Assembly: GCF_010731815.2 (NCBI RefSeq)
Contig: NZ_AP022593.1
Span: 2,666,001-2,730,000, forward strand
DNA from: Mycolicibacterium arabiense
Lineage (GTDB): Bacteria; Actinomycetota; Actinomycetes; Mycobacteriales; Mycobacteriaceae
DNA: 64,000 nucleotides
Direction: 5' to 3'
Shown one piece after another: positions 45,237 through 53,093 of the stretch. Below the pieces are notes generated by a model that searched no databases, had not been told where the DNA came from, and saw nothing but the letters and a program-made list of their open reading frames with translations. The stretch's first letter is position 1; each line of letters begins with the position of its first letter. Both the position numbers and the translations under genes were made by a program.

Positions 45237-46838
45237 ATGACCGACTCGCTGCTGCGTCATCCCATCCACTCCGGCCACCTCACGGTCGGCGCGCTGAAGC
45301 GCAACCGGGACAAGCCGGTGCTGTTCCTCGGCGACACCACACTCACGGGCGGACAGCTCGCGGAACGCATCAGCCAGTACGTTCAGGCCTTCGAGGCCCT
45401 CGGCGCGGGCTCCGGCGCGGTCGTCGGACTGCTGGCGCTGAACCGGCCCGAGGTCCTGATGATCGTCGGCGCGGGCCAGACGCAGGGGTACCGCCGCGTG
45501 GCACTACACCCTCTCGGTTCCCTGGACGATCACGCCTACGTGCTGACCGACGCAGAGGTCACGTCGCTGATCATCGATCCGAACCCGATGTTCACCGAGC
45601 GCGCGCTGGGACTGCTGGAGAAGGTGCCCTCGCTCAAGCAGGTACTGACGATCGGTCCGGTGCCCCAGGCGCTCGAGGGCGTCGGCGTCGACCTGACCGC
45701 CGAGGCCGCCAAGTACTCGCCGCAACCGCTGGTCGCCGCGGACCTCGCGCCCGACACCGTCACCGGACTGGCCTTCACCGGCGGCACCACCGGCAAGCCG
45801 AAGGGCGTCATGATGACGTCGCAGGCGACCACCACGATGTCGACGATCCAACTGGCCGAGTGGGAGTGGCCGGATCGTCCCAAGTTCCTGATGTGCACCC
45901 CGCTGTCGCATGCCGGCGCGGCGTTCTTCCTGCCGACGATCGTCAAGGGCGGCGAGATGGTGGTGCTGCCCAAGTTCGACCCCGCCGAGGTGCTGCGGAC
46001 GATCGAGGAGCAGAAGATCACCGCGACGATGCTCGTGCCGTCGATGATCTACGCGCTGATGGACCACCCTGACTCGCACACCCGCGACCTGTCGTCGCTG
46101 GAGACCGTCTACTACGGCGCATCGGCGATGAACCCGGTCCGGCTGAAGGAGGCGCTCGACCGCTTCGGGCCGATCTTCGCGCAGTACTACGGGCAGTCCG
46201 AGGCCCCGATGGTCATCACCTACCTGGCCAAGGCCGACCACGACGAGAAGCGGCTGACGTCGTGCGGGAAGCCGACGCTGTTCGCGCGGACGGCGCTGCT
46301 CGGCGAGGACGGCCAGCCGGTGCCCCAGGGCGAGGTCGGCGAAATCTGCGTGTCGGGGCCGCTGCTGGCGGGCGGATACCTCAACAAGCCGGAGGCGACG
46401 GCCGAGACGTTCCGCGACGGCTGGATGCACACCGGCGACCTGGCGCGTGAAGACGAGGACGGCTTCTGGTTCATCGTCGACCGGACCAAGGACATGATCG
46501 TCACCGGCGGGTTCAACGTGTTCCCGCGCGAGGTGGAGGACGTCGTCGCCGAACATCCCGCCGTGGCGCAGGTGTGCGTGATCGGCACGCCCGATGAGAA
46601 GTGGGGCGAGGCCGTCACCGCCGTCGTCGTGCTGCGTCCCGACGCCGCGACCGACGAGGAGTCGGTGGCCCGCATGACCGCCGAGATCCAGTCCGCGGTC
46701 AAGGAGCGCAAGGGGTCGGTGCAGTCGCCCAAGCAGGTCGTGGTCGTCGACTCGGTGCCGGTCACCGCGCTCGGCAAGCCCGACAAGAAGGCCGTGCGCG
46801 CGCAGTTCTGGGAGGGCTCGGACCGCCGCGTGGGCTGA
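45237..46838 (+). CDS. fadD8: acyl-CoA synthetase FadD8
   Basis: This is a 533-residue AMP-forming acyl-CoA ligase. The P-loop is FTGGTTGKPKGVMM, with YYGQSEAPM, GWMHTGDLAREDEDGFWFIVDRTKDMIVTGGFNVFPRE and a final LGKPDKKAVRAQFWEG. The opening LLRHPIHSGHL and the LFLGDTTLTGGQLAERISQY region match my memory of M. tuberculosis FadD8 (Rv0551c). The substrate is probably a fatty or steroid-derived acid, the latter suggested by the KstR-type operator. A family B palindrome follows the stop. Confidence 0.87.
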   Translation: MTDSLLRHPIHSGHLTVGALKRNRDKPVLFLGDTTLTGGQLAERISQYVQAFEALGAGSGAVVGLLALNRPEVLMIVGAGQTQGYRRVALHPLGSLDDHAYVLTDAEVTSLIIDPNPMFTERALGLLEKVPSLKQVLTIGPVPQALEGVGVDLTAEAAKYSPQPLVAADLAPDTVTGLAFTGGTTGKPKGVMMTSQATTTMSTIQLAEWEWPDRPKFLMCTPLSHAGAAFFLPTIVKGGEMVVLPKFDPAEVLRTIEEQKITATMLVPSMIYALMDHPDSHTRDLSSLETVYYGASAMNPVRLKEALDRFGPIFAQYYGQSEAPMVITYLAKADHDEKRLTSCGKPTLFARTALLGEDGQPVPQGEVGEICVSGPLLAGGYLNKPEATAETFRDGWMHTGDLAREDEDGFWFIVDRTKDMIVTGGFNVFPREVEDVVAEHPAVAQVCVIGTPDEKWGEAVTAVVVLRPDAATDEESVARMTAEIQSAVKERKGSVQSPKQVVVVDSVPVTALGKPDKKAVRAQFWEGSDRRVG

Positions 46839-46871
46839 TGCGTGGGGTTGAGGCGCCGGCTGAAGACGCCC

Positions 46872-46931
46872 GCGAGCGTGCGCAAACTCGGGTTCTGACC
46901 CGGCGTGTCGCCCGCAGACACGCACGCTCGC
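46872..46931. repeat. dispersed palindrome, family B copy 2
   Basis: Arms GCGAGCGTGCG (46872-46882) and CGCACGCTCGC (46921-46931) carry the same inner CGTGTC/GACACG pair and the same AACTCGGGTT core as 17541-17604. It lies between convergent fadD8 and the GntR gene, fitting a bidirectional terminator. Confidence 0.78.
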
Positions 46932-46947
46932 CGGGAGAGGTAACCCC

Positions 46948-47616
46948 CTACAGGGCGGCGAGGATGCGGTCGAGGAGTTCGCCCGCGGTGCGTGCGGCCG
47001 CCTCGACGTCGCCGACTGCGATGTGGTCGAGCAGCAGACCGTGGTCGACGATCTCGACCGGCTTCTCGTGGGTGGTCGCGACGCTCGCGGCGACGGCCTC
47101 GAGCAGCCCGCGGTACAGCTCGGTCAGCATGACGTTGTGCGAACTGGCGACGACCGCGAGGTGGAACTCCACGTCGGCACGCGCGAACTCGTCGGTGCGC
47201 CCGTCCCGAAGGCATTCGTCGCGTCGGGCCAGCAGCGCCCGCAGTGCGGCGACGTCGGCGTCGGTTCGGTTGGCGGCCGCCAGCCTGGCGCCCTCGACCT
47301 CGAGGCCGCGGCGCACCTGCAGCACGTCGCGTAGCTCGGCCCCGCAGAGCCTGCGCAGCGCACCCGACACCTCGCTGGTCGCCCGGACGTAAGTGCCGTC
47401 GCCCTGCCGCACGTCGAGGATGCCTGCGTGGGCCAGCGCGCGGACCGCTTCGCGGACGGTGTTGCGACCGACTCCGAGTGACTCGACGAGCACCGTCTCG
47501 TTGGGGATGCGCTCGCCGACGGGCCATTCGCCGCTGCTCACTGACGTCCGGAGCTGCTCGATCACCTGGTCGACCAGGCCTGCGCGGCGCGCAGTGCTCA
47601 GGGGCACGGAGGACAT
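46948..47616 (-). CDS. GntR-family (FadR subgroup) regulator
   Basis: This is a 222-residue regulator. The N-terminal winged helix (about 10-75) shows LRTSVSSGEWPVGERIPNETVLVESLGVGRNTVREAVRALAHAGIL, and the C-terminal FCD all-helical domain (about 90-215) carries the D-H-H type metal/ligand residues (FARADVEFHLAVV, LLLDHIAVGD). The FadR group senses small acids. It is divergent from an MFS exporter with a palindrome between, so it probably controls that gene and itself. An upstream in-frame TTG at 47628 is an alternative start. Confidence 0.88.
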   Translation of the reverse strand: MSSVPLSTARRAGLVDQVIEQLRTSVSSGEWPVGERIPNETVLVESLGVGRNTVREAVRALAHAGILDVRQGDGTYVRATSEVSGALRRLCGAELRDVLQVRRGLEVEGARLAAANRTDADVAALRALLARRDECLRDGRTDEFARADVEFHLAVVASSHNVMLTELYRGLLEAVAASVATTHEKPVEIVDHGLLLDHIAVGDVEAAARTAGELLDRILAAL

Positions 47617-47624
47617 CCTTTCAA

Positions 47625-47643
47625 CCAATCATGGGATGTATGG
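47625..47643. promoter_or_regulatory. candidate operator between GntR and MFS genes
   Basis: CCAATCATGGGATGTATGG is an imperfect palindrome (CCA..CAT / ATG..TGG, six of eight positions paired) in the 39-nt gap between the divergent starts. Placement and symmetry suit a GntR-family site. No published consensus is matched exactly. Confidence 0.45.
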
Positions 47644-47655
47644 CAATCTAGCAGG

Positions 47656-48891
47656 ATGCGTACGGAGAAGCGGGACGAAACGGTCGACCTCGACGCGTAC
47701 GCGCCCGAGGTCGGCGCCGACCGGGTCCCGGCCGTCGCCGGCGGCGCGCTGCTGGCCCTCGCCGTGGTGCTCACCGCGCTGAACCTGCGGCCCGCGGTGA
47801 CGAGCGTCGCTCCCCTGCTCGGCGAGATGCGCAGCGATCTCGGGGTCTCCGCGACGTGGGCCGGACTGCTCACCACGGTGCCTGCGCTGTGCTTCGCGGC
47901 GGCGGGCCTCGCCGCGCCGTGGCTCTCGTCGCGGATCGGCCTCGGCCGCACCATCTCGGCCGCACTGGTGGCGCTGACCGCGGGGCTGGCCCTGCGCGTG
48001 GTCGACGGTCCCCACCTCGTCATCGGTGCGACGCTCATCGCCTGCGCGGGCATCGCGCTGGTCAACGTCCTGATCCCGGTCGTCATCAAGGGCTCGTTCC
48101 CAGCCCGGGTGGGCCTGATGACCGGCATCTACACCGCCGCACTGCAGGGCGGCGGCGCGCTGGGGTCGGCGGTCACGCCCGGCCTCGAGGAACCGCTGGG
48201 CGGTTGGCGGATCGCGCTGGCAGCGTGGGCCGTCGTCGCCTTCGTCGCGCTGCTCGCCTGGATGCCCGCGTCGCGGCGGCACGGCGACACCTGGGCCGCG
48301 AGCACGGCGCCGACCGGTCCGCGCCGCTCGCTGCTGCGCAACAAGCTGGCGTGGACGGTCACGCTGTTCTTCGGGTGTCAGGCGTTCATGGCCTACATCG
48401 TGATGGGCTGGCTGCCCGAGATCTTCATCGACAACGGCATCGGGAAGACCGACGCCGGCCTGCTGGTCGGGCTGACCTCTCTGATCGGGGTGCCGATCGC
48501 GCTGGTGATCTCACCGCTGGCCGCGCGCAAGCCGAGCCAGAGCCGCTGGGTCGTCGCCCTCGGCCTGCTCGGCATGACCGGGGCCGTCGGCCTGATGCTC
48601 GCGCCCGCCGCGGCGCCCATCCTGTGGAGCGTGCTGATCGGCCTCGGCATGAGCGCGTTCTCGATGGCGCTGGCGATCATCGCCCTGCGCGCCCGCAACG
48701 CCGAGGACACCGCGCAACTGTCCGGCATGGCACAGGGATTGGGCTACCTGATCGCGGGCACCGGCCCCTTCCTGTTCGGCCTGCTGCACGACGTCACGCA
48801 CGGGTGGACGGTGCCGTGGCTGATGTTCCTGGCGGTGTACGTCGTGCAGATCGTGGCCGGTGCATTCGCCGGGCGCGCGCGGTACGTCTAG
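47656..48891 (+). CDS. MFS transporter, CynX/NimT type
   Basis: This is a 411-residue membrane transporter with about 12 helices. ALNLRPAVTSVAPLLGEMR after the first helix and the paired GMAQGLGYLIAGTGPFLFGLLHD near the end are typical of the cyanate-permease/NimT branch, which contains exporters of nitroimidazole-like and other small compounds. The substrate is unknown. Its ATG is 39 nt from the divergent GntR start. It is followed by a sigma factor gene 21 nt later. Confidence 0.85.
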   Translation: MRTEKRDETVDLDAYAPEVGADRVPAVAGGALLALAVVLTALNLRPAVTSVAPLLGEMRSDLGVSATWAGLLTTVPALCFAAAGLAAPWLSSRIGLGRTISAALVALTAGLALRVVDGPHLVIGATLIACAGIALVNVLIPVVIKGSFPARVGLMTGIYTAALQGGGALGSAVTPGLEEPLGGWRIALAAWAVVAFVALLAWMPASRRHGDTWAASTAPTGPRRSLLRNKLAWTVTLFFGCQAFMAYIVMGWLPEIFIDNGIGKTDAGLLVGLTSLIGVPIALVISPLAARKPSQSRWVVALGLLGMTGAVGLMLAPAAAPILWSVLIGLGMSAFSMALAIIALRARNAEDTAQLSGMAQGLGYLIAGTGPFLFGLLHDVTHGWTVPWLMFLAVYVVQIVAGAFAGRARYV

Positions 48892-48912
48892 CTCACTCGG
48901 CAGAATGGTCGG

Positions 48913-50184
48913 GTGTCCACCGCGTCCGCCTCTTCGGGAGTCCGGCAGACCGTGGACGCGGTGTGGCGGATGGAGGCGGCCAAGATCGTCGCCACGCTGA
49001 CCCGTCTCGTCGGTGACGTCGGGCTCGCCGAGGACCTGGCCCAGGAAGCGCTCGTCGACGCGCTCGAGCAGTGGCCCACCGCCGGCGTGCCGCGCAACGC
49101 AGGCGCCTGGCTGACCACCGTCGCCAAGCGCAAGGCGATCGACGGGTGGCGACGCCTGGACCGCCAGGACGCCAAGTACGCGGCGCTGGCCCGCGACCTC
49201 GAGACGACGCACGACGAGGCGTGGGACCCCGATCGCATCGACGACGACGTACTGCGGCTGATCTTCATCTCCACCCACCCGGTGCTGTCGCGGGAGAACC
49301 AGATCGCGTTGACCCTGCGGGTCGTCGGCGGGCTGACCACCGAGGAGACCGCGCGGGCGTTCCTGGTGCCCAAGGCGACCATCGCCCAGCGCATCGTGCG
49401 GGCCAAGAAGACCCTCGGCGACGCCCGCGTTCCATTCGAGGTGCCGGACCCCGCGGAGTACCCCCGCCGACTGTCGGCGGTGCTCGGCGTCATCTACCTC
49501 GTCTACAACGAGGGCTACTCGGCCTCGTTCGGCCGACGCTGGATCCGTGACGAATTGTGCACGGAGGCACTGCGTCTGGGCCGCGCGCTGGCGGCGCTGG
49601 TGCCCGACGAACCCGAGGCGCACGGCCTGGTCGCGCTCATGGAGTTCCAGTCCTCGCGCTTCGCCGCGCGTTCGGGCCCCGACGGCACGCCCATCCTGCT
49701 CGAGGACCAGGACCGCGCTGCGTGGGACCGGGCTCAGATCGTCCGCGGCGTCGCCGCTCTCGAGCGGGCCTCGATGGCGTTGCAGCGCAAGGGAACCGGA
49801 TGGGGACCGTACGCACTGCAGGCCGCGCTGGCCGAATGCCATGCCGTGGCGCCGACCGCGGCCGAGACGGACTGGGCGCGGATCGTCGCGCTGTACGACG
49901 GGCTGCTCCAGATCGCGCCATCACCGGTCGTCGAGTTGAATCGCGCCGTCGCGGTGGCGATGCACTCCGGGCCCGCGGACGGGCTGGCCCTCGTCGACGG
50001 CATCAGCGGGCTCGAGGGCTCCTATCTGCTGCCCAGCGTGCGGGGCGAACTGCTCGCCCGACTGGGCCACGACGACGAGGCCGCTGCCCAGTTCGACGTC
50101 GCTGCCCCGCTTACCACCAACGATGCCGAACGAGAGGTCTTGCAGCGCAAGGCCGCTCGCGCACGCAGAGAGAAGACGCCGTGA
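48913..50184 (+). CDS. ECF sigma factor with C-terminal TPR-like domain (ECF42 type)
   Basis: This is a 423-residue protein, far longer than a plain ECF sigma factor. Region 2 (about 20-85) has LVGDVGLAEDLAQEALVDALEQWP and WLTTVAKRKAIDGWRR, and region 4 (about 125-170) has LTLRVVGGLTTEETARAFLVPKATIAQRIVRAKK. The other 240 residues (VIYLVYNEGYSAS, ELNRAVAVAMHSGPADGL) are the helical extension of ECF42 factors, which need no anti-sigma factor. The usual DGPF partner is at 44376. The start is GTG, and the end overlaps the HAD gene by 4 nt. Confidence 0.88.
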   Translation: MSTASASSGVRQTVDAVWRMEAAKIVATLTRLVGDVGLAEDLAQEALVDALEQWPTAGVPRNAGAWLTTVAKRKAIDGWRRLDRQDAKYAALARDLETTHDEAWDPDRIDDDVLRLIFISTHPVLSRENQIALTLRVVGGLTTEETARAFLVPKATIAQRIVRAKKTLGDARVPFEVPDPAEYPRRLSAVLGVIYLVYNEGYSASFGRRWIRDELCTEALRLGRALAALVPDEPEAHGLVALMEFQSSRFAARSGPDGTPILLEDQDRAAWDRAQIVRGVAALERASMALQRKGTGWGPYALQAALAECHAVAPTAAETDWARIVALYDGLLQIAPSPVVELNRAVAVAMHSGPADGLALVDGISGLEGSYLLPSVRGELLARLGHDDEAAAQFDVAAPLTTNDAEREVLQRKAARARREKTP

Positions 50185-50873
50185 CGCAGTCCAAAATCCG
50201 CGCGGTGCTGTTCGACTTCTCCGGGACGCTGTTCCGGCTCGAGGAGGACGACAGCTGGTTCGACGACATCCTGGTCGACGAGAAGGAGGTCGACGAGCAC
50301 GTCCGCGCCGAGCTGATGTACCGCCTCACCGCGCCGACCGGACGACCGGTCGAGATGTCCGACGAGCAGTACCGCAGCTGGGCCGGTCGCGACCTGCAGC
50401 CACATCTGCACCGCGAGGCCTACCTGCACGTGATGCGCGAATCCGGACTCACCGACGACCATGCCGAACGGCTCTACGCCCGCACCGTCGACCCGTCGTA
50501 CTGGGTGCCCTACCCCGACACCGCCGAAGTGCTGCAACGCCTGCGCCGGGCCGGCATCGCCGTCGGCGTCGTGTCGAACATCGCGTGGGACATCCGGCCG
50601 ACGTTCCGCAGCCTCGGCGTGGAGGACCTGGTCACCGAGTTCGTGCTGTCGTTCGAGGTGGGGGCGGTCAAGCCGACCCCGGAGATCTTCAACACCGCGC
50701 TGTCGCGTCTCGGGGTGGACGCCGCGGATGCCCTGATGGTCGGGGACAGCGAGGAGGCCGACGGCGGCGCGCTCGCCGTTGGGTGCCGGTTCGCGCTCGT
50801 CGACCCGCTGCCGACCACCGAGCGGCCCAACGGCCTGATCGAGGCCGTGACGGGCGCAGGCGTCGAGGTCTAA
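50181..50873 (+). CDS. HAD-superfamily hydrolase
   Basis: This is a 230-residue phosphatase-like enzyme. Motif I is VLFDFSGTLF with the nucleophile Asp but Ser at the second conserved position (DxSGT instead of DxDGT). Motif II is VVSNIAWD, motif III the lysine in GAVKPTPEIF, and motif IV MVGDSEEAD. A helical cap follows motif I. The D-to-S change in motif I is unusual, since the second Asp normally acts as acid/base, and may change the reaction. GTG overlaps the sigma factor stop (GTGA), so the two are translated together. Confidence 0.85.
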   Translation: MTQSKIRAVLFDFSGTLFRLEEDDSWFDDILVDEKEVDEHVRAELMYRLTAPTGRPVEMSDEQYRSWAGRDLQPHLHREAYLHVMRESGLTDDHAERLYARTVDPSYWVPYPDTAEVLQRLRRAGIAVGVVSNIAWDIRPTFRSLGVEDLVTEFVLSFEVGAVKPTPEIFNTALSRLGVDAADALMVGDSEEADGGALAVGCRFALVDPLPTTERPNGLIEAVTGAGVEV

Positions 50874-50882
50874 CCTCGAATC

Positions 50883-51349
50883 ATGGCTGACGGCAACCCA
50901 ACCCCGCCATGGTGGCTCAAGCCCATGAACAAGGTCTTCATGACCGTGATGAAGTTCGGCGTCTTCGGTGGTGACGGCCCCGTCGTCCTCACCGTGCCCG
51001 GCCGCAAGTCCGGCAAGCCACGATCGACGCCGATCACGCCGATGGTCGTTGACGGCACGCGCTACGTGGTCGCGGGTTTCCCCGGTGCGGACTGGGAACG
51101 CAACGCCCGCGCCGCCGATACCGCGACGCTGACGACCGGCAAGCGTCGGGAGACGGTCCGGATGGTGGAATTGTCGGCCGACGAGGCTCGCCCGCTGCTG
51201 AAGCAATTCCCACGCTGGTGCCCACCGGAGTGAGCTTCATGAAGCGCTCGGGCCTGGTCACCGACGGCACGCCCGACGAGTTCGAAGCCCTCGCCGGGCG
51301 ATGCGCGGTGTTTCGGTTCGACCCGGTTACAGGTGCGGGGCGTTCTTGA
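50883..51349 (+). pseudogene. frameshifted Ddn-like (DUF385) deazaflavin nitroreductase
   Basis: The first 111 codons match F420-dependent Ddn-like proteins (VLTVPGRKSGKPRSTPITPM, YVVAGFPGADWERN). The frame then ends early at 51233 after the off-family string RWCPPE. Reading from 51215 in another phase restores the expected tail (LVPTGVSFMKRSGLVTDG, then CAVFRFDP) and stops at 51349. One missing base near 51210-51215 explains this. The truncated 116-residue form lacks the last helix and strand. A sequencing error is possible. Confidence 0.75.
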
Positions 51350-51602
51350 TCGGCTCGTCCTGCTTGCCCGCGGTCTGGCAATAGGTGGACACGGCGAGCC
51401 GGGTGCCCGTGACTTCGAGCGACGCGGGTTCGGCGCCCTTCTCGTCCTTGATCATCTTGTTGATGGCCTCGTTCTGGGTCTTCTCGTCGGCACCCACGAA
51501 GTCCTTGCAGGGGGTGTCGCCACCCTGAACCGACGGCGAGCATCCGACCAGCATCAGCCCGGCAGCAATACCGGACACCAACACACCAGTTACGCGCTTC
51601 AT
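51327..51602 (-). CDS. small lipoprotein, HdeA-like
   Basis: This is a 91-residue protein with lipobox MLVGC, hence a lipid-anchored mature part of about 70 residues. It has two further cysteines (DTPCKDFVG and VSTYCQTAG) and a DEKTQNEAINKMIKDEKG helix. The C-DF-x-helix-C spacing resembles acid-stress chaperone HdeA/B, but similarity is only suggestive. AAGGAG lies 7 nt before the ATG. The 3' end overlaps the restored tail of the Ddn-like gene by about 23 nt. Confidence 0.65.
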   Translation of the reverse strand: MKRVTGVLVSGIAAGLMLVGCSPSVQGGDTPCKDFVGADEKTQNEAINKMIKDEKGAEPASLEVTGTRLAVSTYCQTAGKQDEPIKNAPHL

Positions 51603-51706
51603 CGTCGTCTCCTTCATCGTGGCGCGCTGAGCACGCCGTTGCGGGGCTTCTCTACCCCTGGGCAAGCGCTGCGAAACTCGTCGCCGTCACGCTCTACAGT
51701 CGTTCC

Positions 51707-52621
51707 GTGAGCTCAGACAACCCGTTCGACCCGTCTCTGTGGCAACCCGTGCAGGGCTTCGAACTCACCGACATCACCTATCACCGGCACGTCGTCGACG
51801 GCGTGCGCAAGCCGACCGTCCGCATCGCGTTCGACCGTCCTGAGGTGCGCAATGCGTTCCGGCCGCACACCGTCGACGAGCTGTACCGCGTCCTCGATCA
51901 CGCACGAATGTCGTCGGACGTCGGGGTGATCCTGCTGACCGGCAACGGGCCGTCGGCCAAGGACGGTGGGTGGGCGTTCTGTTCCGGCGGCGATCAACGG
52001 ATCCGCGGCCGCACCGGCTACCAGTACGCCTCCGGCGAGACCGCGGACAGCATCGACCCGGCACAGGCAGGCCGGTTGCACATCCTCGAGGTGCAGCGGT
52101 TGATCCGGTTCATGCCCAAGCCCGTGATCTGCCTGGTGAACGGCTGGGCCGCCGGCGGCGGGCACTCGCTGCACGTGGTGTGCGACCTGACGCTGGCCAG
52201 CCGGGAGCACGCGAGGTTCAAGCAGACCGACGCCGACGTGGGCAGCTTCGATGGCGGTTACGGCAGTGCCTATCTGGCCCGCCAGACCGGCCAGAAGTTC
52301 GCACGCGAGATCTTCTTCCTGGGCCGCCCGTACACCGCCGAGCAGATGCACGCGATGGGTGCGGTGAACGAGGTCGTCGACCACGCCGACCTCGAGAAGG
52401 TCGCGCTGGAGTGGGCCCATGAGATCAACGGGAAGTCGCCGCAGGCCATCCGAATGCTGAAGTTCGCGTTCAACCTGCTCGACGACGGGCTGGTCGGCCA
52501 GCAGGTGTTCGCAGGCGAGGCGACGCGCCTGGCCTACATGACCGACGAGGCCGTCGAGGGCCGCGACGCCTTCCTGGAGAAGCGCGACCCCGACTGGTCC
52601 CGGTTCCCCCGCTACTTCTAG
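51707..52621 (+). CDS. menB: 1,4-dihydroxy-2-naphthoyl-CoA synthase
   Basis: This crotonase-fold enzyme closes the second ring of menaquinone from o-succinylbenzoyl-CoA. The 304 residues show the MenB features: AFRPHTVDELYRVLDHAR, the oxyanion region AFCSGGDQRIRG, VNGWAAGGGHSLHVVCDLTLAS, and DVGSFDGGYGSAYLARQ with the catalytic loop. The start is GTG. The counterpart is Rv0548c. It is followed at 13 nt by an unrelated small membrane protein. Confidence 0.94.
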   Translation: MSSDNPFDPSLWQPVQGFELTDITYHRHVVDGVRKPTVRIAFDRPEVRNAFRPHTVDELYRVLDHARMSSDVGVILLTGNGPSAKDGGWAFCSGGDQRIRGRTGYQYASGETADSIDPAQAGRLHILEVQRLIRFMPKPVICLVNGWAAGGGHSLHVVCDLTLASREHARFKQTDADVGSFDGGYGSAYLARQTGQKFAREIFFLGRPYTAEQMHAMGAVNEVVDHADLEKVALEWAHEINGKSPQAIRMLKFAFNLLDDGLVGQQVFAGEATRLAYMTDEAVEGRDAFLEKRDPDWSRFPRYF

Positions 52622-52634
52622 GGAAGGTACTGCC

Positions 52635-53093
52635 ATCGAAGCGACACTGACCCGATGGGCGATCGGGATTCTCGGTGCGTCGATCGTCGTGGCCGCGACC
52701 GTGGCGCCCTGGTTCGCGGCGTACGGCGTGGCCGGGTACGCCGAGATGGCCGGTTGGGGCGCATGGCGCCGGTCCGGTGACGTCGACGCCAGCCTGCGTC
52801 CGCTGCCGCTGGCGGTGCTCGTCTACCTGACAGCTGGACTGACCATCTGGGGTGCGGTGAAGCCCGCGTTCGGCGCCACGGTGATCGGGGCCATGTCGAC
52901 GTTCGGCGTCGGCCTGCTGCCACTGATGCTGCTGCCGGTCGTCGACCGGCACGCCCCTGGCCGCGACGCGGTGGGCGTGGAGGTCGCTTCGGCGACGACG
53001 ACGGTCATCGGGCTCGCGGTCGTCCTGGTCATCGTGTCGTGGATTGGCTACGCGCGCTGCGTGTTACGTCCCGCGCCGCGCGCAGGGGCATGA
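52635..53093 (+). CDS. Trp-containing small membrane protein (ATC start?)
   Basis: This is a protein of about 152 residues with three or four membrane helices (TRWAIGILGASIVVAATVAPW, LAVLVYLTAGLTIWGAV, STFGVGLLPLMLLPV, TVIGLAVVLVIVSWI). It resembles the tryptophan-associated membrane family. The only standard in-frame start, GTG 52689, would cut the first helix and lacks a ribosome site. GGAAGG (52622-52627) points to an ATC at 52635, which keeps the helix. Its stop overlaps the next ATG (ATGA). Confidence 0.65.
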   Translation: MEATLTRWAIGILGASIVVAATVAPWFAAYGVAGYAEMAGWGAWRRSGDVDASLRPLPLAVLVYLTAGLTIWGAVKPAFGATVIGAMSTFGVGLLPLMLLPVVDRHAPGRDAVGVEVASATTTVIGLAVVLVIVSWIGYARCVLRPAPRAGA

